Assembly (NCBI GenBank): GCA_016169945.1
Contig: JADLSH010000367.1
Location: 3,100,001-3,164,000 of the forward strand
DNA: 64,000 bases
Source: Trachythela sp. YZ-2020
Taxonomy: Eukaryota > Cnidaria > Anthozoa > Malacalcyonacea > Clavulariidae
Reading direction: 5' to 3'
Shown here piece after piece: positions 55,953 to 64,000 of this stretch. Below the pieces are notes generated by a model. The model was not told the origin of the DNA and made no database searches. It worked only from the letters and a program-made list of their open reading frames with translations. Within the stretch, counting starts at the first letter, position 1; each line of letters begins with the position of its first letter. Both the position numbers and the translations under genes were made by a program.

Positions 55953-56669
55953 CCTTTGTATTTTCTCTTTATTAAACTAAGTAACTAACACAAAAATGCC
56001 AAGCTACGTTTCAAATTTCATGCTTTGTCGACAACTTTCGTCTTTCGGTAAACAAGTGACGTCATTAGGACATTTTTGCTGTGTCAGCAAGGTCATCGGA
56101 TTGTGCGGAAATTAATTAATTAAAGTGGACAATTTATATTGTGAAAATTATAAAAGTGTCAAAATCTTGTATAATTTTCCATGTGTGTAATTGATACTGC
56201 CATACTGGTGAATTCTGGTCCTAATACAATATAATTATGCCTTTTGAATGGCCTTTGCGCTCAAATATATCCTGTGGCGCCGCGGCCGGAATTAGGAACC
56301 AAAATGAAATTCTTGACTTGCAAGTTGCAACTACTTGCACGTCGGCCATGTTCGTTACATTTCAACAAAAGAATATACGCTTTCAGAAAGTCTCGCAACA
56401 TCCCGCATCACGCAATCCTGCACGGAAAACCATTCGGTAATCCTTTATTCCACATTAAATCTCTCTCACAACGGTTTCTACACCAAAAACTTGAATAATT
56501 TTCTTCTCATAAGTAAAGAAATGAGAAAAAAATCGCCAAATACTGTCAAGAAATGAAAATCTGTTTTGCTTGGATTTTTGCGTGAAAATATGCTCGGCCC
56601 AGGCCACTGCTGCATCACACGTCGATCAACAAAATCACAGCCGTTGCACTGCCTATATCTCTGCGCCTA
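55953..56669. promoter_or_regulatory. Upstream region of EXD1
   Basis: The EXD1 start codon is at 55952 on the minus strand, so its 5' UTR and promoter must begin here. No canonical TATA box stands out. Overlapping short plus-strand frames at 56,237-56,556 have no recognisable similarity. Confidence 0.4.
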
Positions 56670-57922
56670 TACAGGGCAGGGCCTTTTTTAACTAATGCAC
56701 TGGGGGGGCAAATGCCCCAGCCCCTATGTTGCCCCCAGTCAACTTTGCCCCCAGTGCCCCCAGTCAACTGTTTGCCCCAGTGAAGGTCCCTTGTGTGCAA
56801 AAGCAAACTTTATAATTTTGAGGAAAATTACGGTATTATCACAACCAAAACAGGGATCGGTTTACATATTTTAGATAAAAAATAGGAATATGTTGTATAG
56901 TCCGGGAAAATTTTTTTTAGTGTTTTCCCCCCCCCGTCGACGACAAAACCAATAATATTTATTGAGAAACGTTGACGGGCATGCACTTGTTAGGTCCCCT
57001 TTTCGATTATTGCCCCCCCGGCCCCCACTAACGATTTCTTAAAAAAGGCCCTGATACAGGGTGTATAAAAAAAAAACTGAACAAAATTGAAATTGCTCTC
57101 AACTTCGCAAAGCGGCTCCAGGTACAAATTGTCTAGACAATATGCAAATTAGGTAAAGGCGTAAATTAAGCATGCAAAAGCTGATTTTTTCTTAACAATG
57201 AAAGTTTGCGCGACGTTTTGAAGGGCTTACACTTACGCATATTTTCTGAAATTTCGAACAGCAATGCAACACAATATTAAATATTAAATCTTATAACATA
57301 TTCAAGAAAAAATCAAAAAATTATTTCTTGCTGTTGCATTCGGAAACATAAATTATATATATATCTCTCATCATCTCTTGTAAATTATATATGTCTTCTA
57401 ACTTTTCCTAATTTGTATATATCTTTATCATTATTTGAAATATTGTAAAAATATCTCAAACTCATCTTCTTTTTTTCTATTAATAACATTAAATTACCTT
57501 AAGTTCTGATCATCAATGTAATTAATTGTAAATAATTAACCTAGGGGTCTTAATCAAAAGCCTTTCGTGGTTTCTAGTAGACCTCTAGCCCTATAATTCT
57601 GTAACCTGTATTTTATTTTAAACTATGTATGTATGTATGGGCAAACTTTAATAAATAATAAATAAATAATAACACCCAACACATTTTCCACCCACTAACT
57701 CAAAATAACTTTTAAGCATTCAAATTTCGTACGCAAGCCATTTTTGATCTGTTGGACAAGACACCCCCCTGGGTTTTGAAAAATGCAACTTTCAGAATTT
57801 TTTAGTTTATTCTACATTATAAATACCCAAACAATATATATTACTAAAAAACTTCGTACCTGGAGCCGCTTCGCGAAATTGAGAGCAATTTCAATTTTGT
57901 TCAGTTTTTTTTATACACCCTG
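56670..57922. mobile_element. Mariner-like MITE with TACAGGGTGTAT ends, interrupted
   Basis: The right end reads TTTTTTATACACCCTGTA and is bordered by TA. The left end TACAGGG starts at 56,670 and is continued at 57,055 with TACAGGGTGTATAAAAAAAA. In between lies a hAT MITE that duplicated ATACAGGG. The inner arms (ACAAAATTGAAATTGCTCTC and its complement) pair. The interior also holds a LINE-like 3' tail at about 57,560-57,672 ending in AATAAATAATAAATAAATAA. Confidence 0.75.
56677..57053. mobile_element. hAT-type MITE nested in a MITE end
   Basis: It begins CAGGGCCTTTTTTAACTAAT and ends TTCTTAAAAAAGGCCCTG. The 8-bp direct repeat ATACAGGG (56,669-56,676 and 57,054-57,061) brackets it. The interior is full of G/C-run text (CCCCCAGTCAACTTTGCCCC) with no ORF. 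Confidence 0.85.
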
Positions 57923-58270
57923 TATATAAGCGCCGTATATATAAGAAGACTTACCTTTTCCACACAAATAAAGATCAGGCTTTTAGCTCTCAAATGACAC
58001 CTTTTTTGTATCACTGCGGTCAAACCCATTGATGGTTCAAACCCCGCCCGGGTCAACTTTACGTTGTCAACGCAGCGTTGGGCAGTGCTCATGAACACAT
58101 TATATCAGGCTTCCTGATAATGGCTCTGAACAAGTGGATCAAAGTTCGTGTAAAGTGCCCTTCCCGTTATTCCCGCCGCCCTGAGCTTGCTCCGGCGCCC
58201 CTATATCTCGAGATACCGAGATCAATAGATCGCCATTATACACATGCGCAAATACCAAGAGTTTATTGTA
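57923..58270. other. Spacer before the BEL/Pao element
   Basis: A B-box-like motif, GGTTCAAACCCCG (about 58,034), suggests a SINE fragment. Otherwise no supportable feature. Confidence 0.35.
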
Positions 58271-58793
58271 ATGGTAACTTTACTTAGTGCGTACATACTT
58301 GCGAGGAGAATATTGCTTTTTAAACGTTTTGATTAGTCACTAGTAACTCAATCTCAGCTCGGGATATACAAAATTCCACGAAACAAAATGGCAGTTCTCG
58401 TCACCATGAATTTAGTTAAATGTAACCGCTGTCTTACCGAAAATTGAAAAATACAACGTTTTGTTTATCGACGTTGAGAAATATAGATTACTGGAAAAAT
58501 TTCCATGCCATGGTCATGGAAAGCAAGTTTAATATTTAACCAAGTGACTTCTTTTGTACATTTCACTATATCTATGAGCTTTATTGTTGGAAAGTGATAG
58601 ACATAGTTAATTAGCGTTGATATAGTAACCTAAACTAAAGATGATTGACAGCATAAGATAAGTAAAGAATGTAGAATAGAGAGATAGTGTAGGTAAAGCG
58701 ACGAACGCCGAAGCGCGAGGAGAACCGTGAATAAAAAACCTTAAAACGTAAAGTGTGAGTGATTTATAGTGTTGGGGACAGCAATTCCCGACA
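58270..58793 (+). repeat. Probable 5' LTR of a BEL/Pao element
   Basis: The LTR 3' border is placed at the GACA just before a primer-binding-site-like TGGCACCTCCGACGGG (58,798-58,813). A polyadenylation signal AATAAA lies at 58,730-58,735, as expected in the R region. The 5' border is a guess because the matching 3' LTR is beyond the window. Confidence 0.45.
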
Positions 58794-58813
58794 CAAGTGG
58801 CACCTCCGACGGG

Positions 58814-60289
58814 ATGTCTGAGACGCAGTCATCCGAGGAGCTTTTAAAGCTTTTTCAGACAAAATTCGGTGTGTTAAACCTTACAAACGACGAGACGAAG
58901 GAAATACTTGGCCGAAGTAAAGTTGTCGATATCGAACGACAAAAGAAAACATTATGCGACAAGCTACAGGAGCTCCATGACATCAAAGTGCGAATACAAG
59001 AAGCAAAATTAGGCGAAGGTTGTAAAGCCGAAGAAGTGCGTAAATGGACGGTAGGAATGAAAAAGGATATTGAGCCGATAACCGAGGCTATATCTGAAAT
59101 AGAGACGGTGTTAGAGACGGTTGCGAAACAGGAATTACAACGGAAAGAAAACGACGCAGCTCGAACGAGAGAGGAAAAGTACCAAGAGCAATTGAAATAT
59201 GATAAAGAGAAATTAGAATTGCAACTAGATTACGAGAAGAAAATGGTCGAAGAACGCGCAAAGACTTCGAGTGTCCAGGGACAGAAATCGAACGTACGTT
59301 TACAAAAGCTGCAAATAACGAAGTTCGATGGTAGTCACGCCGATTGGTTACGGTTTTGGAACCAGTTTGAAGCCGAAATCCACAAGACAGACGTCCCACC
59401 AGTGACAAAGTTCTCTTATCTGAAAGAACTAGTCGTACCAAAGGTCAGAGTCTCAATACAAGGATTACCGTTTACGACGGAAGGCTACGAGAGAGCGAGA
59501 AACATCCTACAAACCAGGTATGGCAATCCTAGTGAAATAGTGAATAGTTATGTACAAAATATATTTTCATTGCCTAATATTCACGGCTGCCAGCCATCGA
59601 AAATACACGAGTTTTACGAGACACTCATGTACAATGTACAGTCTTTAGAAACCATGGGAAAACTTAGCGAAGTAAATGGCTATGTCAGAGCCACGATAGA
59701 TAAATTAGAGGGAATACGAGGGGACCTGGTCCGTATGGACGATGACTGGCAGGAGTGGAAGTTTACAAATCTAGTCGAGGCTTTGCGAAAATGGACGGTG
59801 CGCAACCCTGTTAAGACCTCATGTAGAGAGCATGTAAACAAACACCCCCAATTACCTTTCAAGCGAGATAGGAATTTCAATACGAGACAAGAAGATCGTG
59901 AATTTAGAGTCCAAAGTCAAAGAGCATGTGTATACTGTGACGGAACTGATCACCGACCCGTAGATTGTAAGAAAGTCGAACGAACAGTCGATAGAAAACG
60001 AGTATTAAGCTCTAAACAACTGTGTTTTAACTGCGCTCGACCGAATCACAAAGCATCGGAATGTAAATCTCGCACGGCATGCCAAAAATGCAAGCGACAC
60101 CATCACACGAGTATTTGCGAGGGTCGTGGCGCTAGCGGAAATGAAAACTCAGGCGTACTGTTGACAGCTTCAAGTACCGAGAACGCAATGGTTACCTACC
60201 CCGTAGTTATTGTTAAAGTTGATGAAATTGCGTGCCGCGCGTTACTAGACACTGGGCGGGAAGTTCCTATGCGTCATCGACTCTTCTAG
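58814..60289 (+). CDS. gag: BEL/Pao gag with zinc knuckles and start of protease
   Basis: The ATG at 58,814 follows the primer binding site. The first 160 residues are charged coiled-coil. Then comes a DUF1759-like capsid region with KFDGSHADWLRFWNQFE. Two to three CCHC-type knuckles follow (CVYCDGTDHRPVDC, CFNCARPNHKASEC, CQKCKRHHHTSIC). The frame enters the aspartic protease at LLDTG and then leaves its proper register because one base is missing at about 60,255, stopping at 60,289. In intact BEL/Pao elements gag and pol form one frame, so this is a lesion, or less likely a read-through mechanism. Upstream TTG/GTG starts are rejected because they fall in the LTR. Confidence 0.85.
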   Translation: MSETQSSEELLKLFQTKFGVLNLTNDETKEILGRSKVVDIERQKKTLCDKLQELHDIKVRIQEAKLGEGCKAEEVRKWTVGMKKDIEPITEAISEIETVLETVAKQELQRKENDAARTREEKYQEQLKYDKEKLELQLDYEKKMVEERAKTSSVQGQKSNVRLQKLQITKFDGSHADWLRFWNQFEAEIHKTDVPPVTKFSYLKELVVPKVRVSIQGLPFTTEGYERARNILQTRYGNPSEIVNSYVQNIFSLPNIHGCQPSKIHEFYETLMYNVQSLETMGKLSEVNGYVRATIDKLEGIRGDLVRMDDDWQEWKFTNLVEALRKWTVRNPVKTSCREHVNKHPQLPFKRDRNFNTRQEDREFRVQSQRACVYCDGTDHRPVDCKKVERTVDRKRVLSSKQLCFNCARPNHKASECKSRTACQKCKRHHHTSICEGRGASGNENSGVLLTASSTENAMVTYPVVIVKVDEIACRALLDTGREVPMRHRLF

Positions 60290-63200
60290 ATCTGGTCCAT
60301 GCCAAACCATCTAGACAAGAATTCAAACGTATCGAAATGATGTTAGGATCTGTCAACAAAACGATCAGTGTTTACAATCTGTCGATCAACAACTTTGAAT
60401 GTGATTTTAAGTTAGATACCGAAGTCACGAAAGTCGACCGGAAAGTACTGTTGACATTGAAAAACCCAAGATACCGCGAAACCTTAGCAAAGTTCCAGCA
60501 TTTGAGTGACGTAGAAATGCATGATACGGACGAAAAACCGGAACTTCCAGTGCACCTGATCCTGGGTGCAAGTGAGTACGCACGCATAAAGACCGAAACC
60601 AAACCGAAGATTGGACGACCGAGCGAGCCTGTTGCCGAATTAACGAAATTCGGATGGACGATCCTTTCCCCCGGCAAAGAAATCGACCTTTCCAAAGTAC
60701 TGTTGACACAAACTGGCCCCACTGACTACGAGGAATTGTGCAGGTTAGACGTCCTTGGGCTGAAGGACACAGCGACCGGCGACCAGGGATTTGTGTACGA
60801 GGAATTTAAGGAACAATTAACGCAGAATCCGGAGGGGTGGTACGAGACGAGCCTTCCGTGGAAGGGAAATCACCCCCCACTTCCAAACAACAAGGATGGC
60901 AGCATGAAACGCCTTAACAGCTTGGTACGGAAGTTAGAGAAGCAAGAAACACTCGAACAGTACGACAAAATCATCCAAGAGCAACTCGAGCGAGGGATAG
61001 TTGAACGTGCCGAGAACGACGCGAAAGGCAAGGAGTTTTACATCCCTCACAAGCCAGTAGTCCGAGAATCTGCTGAAACGACAAAGATGAGAATAGTGTA
61101 CGATGCGTCAGCGCGTGTTAATCCCAACGTACCCTCACTTAACGATTGTCTGGAGACGGGACCCGTTTTACAAAACATTCTATGGAACGTATTGGTACGA
61201 AACAGATTCCATGCAGTCGCAGTGGTGGGAGACCTAAAACAAGCATTTCTGCAGATACGAATTCGGGAGAACGAACGAGACGCACTGCGGTTTCACTGGC
61301 TGAAAGACCTGCAAACGAAGGAAGTAGAGGTCCTACGATTCACCCGAGCACTTTTCGGTTTGGCACCATCTCCATTTCTACTCGCTGGTGTAATCAAGGA
61401 ACATTTGAAAAGCCTTAAACCCAAATATCCCAAGCTAGTTGAGGAGATAGAGAGAAGCTTGTACGTAGACGACCTCATTAGCGGAGCAAATACCACAAGC
61501 AAGGCTCTCGAGTTGAAGCAAACTGCAAAAGACGTCTTTCACGAAGCTGCGTTCGAACTGCATAAATGGCATTCCAACGTGAAGGAAATAGAATCGGACA
61601 ACGCGACAGGAATGGGGGAGAACCAGACGTACGCCAAACAGCAACTTGGAGTCAAAGAGGGAGAAACAAAGTTACTCGGACTAACTTGGAACAAACAGCA
61701 AGACAAAATTCAAGTGAAAATTCCTAGCGACTCAGCAGACGAAACCAAGAGAGGAATTCTAGGAAAGATGGCGAGGATCTACGACCCCCTGGGGTTGGTA
61801 TCCCCATTGACCCTAACTGGAAAGACCCTATACCGAGATGCTTGTGACCTTAAAATTGCTTGGGATGCACCCTTACCAAGTGGTCTACGAAACAAATGGC
61901 TGAAATATGAGCAAAACCTTCCACGCGACGTTACCGTATCGAGAAGTCTTGCGAAGCCCGAAGAACCAATCCAGTCCATCGAATTACATGCCTTTGGTGA
62001 CGCAAGTGGGATCGGAGTTTCAGCCGCCGTGTATGCAATAGTGAAACAAACGTCTGGGGTTACTCGTGGTTTGGTTACAGCGAAATCACGACTAGCAAAG
62101 AAAGGGCTCACCATACCGAGGCTTGAATTGGTATCTGGTCACATGGCCACCAACTTGGTACACAACGTCAAAGAATCTCTACAAGGTTTTCCTGTACAAC
62201 GCGTCGTGGGATGGTTGGACAGCACCGTTGCCCTACACTGGATTCGCGGAAACGGCGACTACAAACAGTTCGTTGGAAACCGTGTGAAGCGAATTCAGGA
62301 TAAAAGTTACATCGAATGGAGGCACGTGACGTCACAAGATAACCCAGCAGACCTTGGCAGCCGAGGCGGTGACGTAAGCAAATCAGCCAACCTTTGGTGG
62401 AGAGGGCCAGATTGGCTTCTTGACCAAGAGAAATGGCCACCAAATCTCATCACGCAAGATACGAGTGATTCACAAGCCGAGGCAAAGGCAGTAAAAGAGT
62501 TATTCGCCGTTGCACTACCAGTACAAGATGAGTTAGATCAGCTCTTGCAAAGATACGACTACTGGAAAGCAGTACGAGTTACAGCGACAATGTATCGGTT
62601 TGCAAACAACGTAAGAAACGGTCAAAGAGGAAAGAACGTTGGACCCTTGACAGCTGAAGAGACAGACGAAGCAGCGAAATTCTGGGTAAAGAAGGTTCAA
62701 TCACGCAACGAAGAAACGAGAAACTTCAAAGAAGACCAACAACGGTTGAATCTTCAAAAGAACGAAGACGATATCTACGAATGCCACGGTAGGATACAAG
62801 GTCATTATCCTGTGTACCTGCCAGATAACGAGTTGTTAACCGAAAAGATCGTGATGCACGCCCACAAGCTCAGCTGCCATGGGGGAGTCGGAATGACGAT
62901 GGCAAAGTTCAGAGAGAAATACTGGGCCTCACGTCTAAGGAGTATTGCCAAGCGAGTTACGAAGAAATGCTGCACATGCAAACGGTTTCGAGCGATTGCG
63001 GTAGCAACCCCAGCAACCGGAAACCTTCCCAGAGATAGAACCGAAGGCACCACAGCGTTCCAAGTTGTTGGAGTGGACTACGCTGGACCCATAAGATACC
63101 TGACGAGAGGAAGACGTGAAGCTAAAGCTTACATCATACTGTATGCTTGCAGTCTGACCCGAGCAGTATACCTAGAGTTGTTGCCAAATCAAGAAACAAC

Positions 63201-64000
63201 CGAGTTCTTGGGGAGTCTAAAACGCCTAATAGCGAGACGAGGACTACCGGAAAAGATATACTCGGATAATGCCAAGACCTTCGTGGCTGCAGCGAAATGG
63301 CTCAAGAAAATAATGAGAGATGAGCGATTGCACGACTGGCTCGCGAAGCACGAGATTAAGTGGCAGTTCAACACCAGCAGAGCACCGTGGTGGGGAGGTC
63401 AGTTCGAGAGAATCGTTGGGCTAGTAAAACAAGCGTTGTACAAAGCTGGTGGAAGCACCTTACTCACCTGGAACGCTTTACAAGACCTATTGCTAGACAT
63501 CGAAGTATCGCTGAACAACAGACCGCTCAGCTATGTAGAAGACGACGTGCAACTACCCGTATTAACACCCAACGCACTGATGTTCAACCGACCAAATCAG
63601 ATCCCGACGCCGGATTGCAACGACATCGACGAACCAGACCTCAGAAAAACTGCCAAGAGGTTTGAAAAGTGCAAGGAGATGATGTGGAAAAGATGGACGG
63701 GGGAGTATTTGAAAGGATTGCGAGAAAGGCACAACCTCAAGCACAACAACAAGAAGTTTTCGTTGAAAGTCGGCGACGTAGTTATAATTAAGTCGGATGA
63801 ACGAGATCGCAACAAGTGGAAATTGGGGATCGTTGAAAATCTAATCGAAGGCCGTGACGGAGTTGTGCGAGTGGCAAGACTGCGAGCGGGTAAAGTCACC
63901 TCGAACGAGCCGTGCAACACCTCTATCCGTTGGAGCTTTCGTGTGATCGGACAAAGCCAGCGACACAAGACGCGAGCAGACTGGACCCGAATGCACAGGT
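60256..64000 (+). CDS. pol: BEL/Pao pol (protease, RT, RNase H, integrase), runs off window
   Basis: The frame is open from the protease (AGSSYASS) through the reverse transcriptase, with its YVDD box at 61,462, RNase H (HAFGDASGIG at about 61,987), and an integrase with a zinc-binding part (HKLSCHGGVGM, CCTCKRF) and catalytic acidic residues in VDYAGP, SDNAKTF and GGQFERIVG. The gene reaches the window edge. Near 63,893 a second one-base deficit, in an A run, shifts the conserved C-terminal motif HLYPLEL into another frame. The order RT-RNaseH-IN with this gag identifies BEL/Pao. Only two single-base lesions in more than 5 kb imply a young copy or a sequencing error. The description is left as seen, without repair. 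Confidence 0.88.

Noticed and set aside
59088..59441. Minus-strand ORFs inside gag and pol (also at 60.4, 61.4, 62.0, 63.6 kb)
   Set aside because: They are antisense shadows of the long retrotransposon frames and show no protein-like motifs.

Overview
The window is nuclear DNA of an invertebrate animal. Its protein genes are cut by short GT-AG introns, the spacers are AT-rich, and tRNA-derived SINE, LINE, BEL/Pao, hAT-, mariner- and Harbinger-like repeats are dense. A cnidarian or similar non-vertebrate metazoan fits best, but the species cannot be named from sequence alone. Two large host genes lie head to tail on the minus strand and could be followed exon by exon with matching splice phases. 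EXD1 (about 55.95 to 33.50 kb, 13 coding exons, about 658 aa) joins an Lsm-like N-terminus to a 3'-5' exonuclease-like domain whose catalytic aspartates are replaced, as in the mammalian piRNA-pathway protein EXD1. PDE11A-type phosphodiesterase (28.45 to 7.83 kb, 21 coding exons, about 867 aa) has two GAF domains and a complete catalytic domain. A small unrecognised two-exon gene (3660-4997) lies on the plus strand. Layout: 1-3.6 kb holds GGCGCTTAATCGGG-type repeats, a decayed ORF chain and three foldback elements. 3.66-5.0 kb is the small unknown gene. 7.8-28.5 kb is PDE11A, with a truncated LINE, a minisatellite, a SINE and an inverted repeat pair in its introns. 28.5-33.5 kb is intergenic with two compact MITEs. 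33.5-56 kb is EXD1. Its 10.1-kb intron 3 (42,990-53,111) is mostly transposons: a 5.65-kb element encoding both an integrase-like DDE transposase and a HECT ubiquitin ligase, two smaller MITEs nested in that element, an element ending in GGGGTCATTC, a Harbinger-like MITE, and a 2.4-kb non-coding element built from TTCATGAAC palindromes. 56.7-57.9 kb is a hAT MITE nested in the end of a mariner-like MITE. 58.3-64.0 kb is the 5' part of a BEL/Pao retrotransposon that runs off the window. How they fit together: EXD1 belongs to a transposon-silencing pathway, while its own large intron is a transposon graveyard. The most unusual unit is the 43,343-48,987 element. Its two terminal inverted repeats carry subterminal repeat arrays and the start codons of two convergent genes, so both ends appear to act as matching promoters, one for the transposase and one for a RING-less HECT ligase with a zinc-ribbon-like N-terminus. 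Both genes are now broken by frameshifts.
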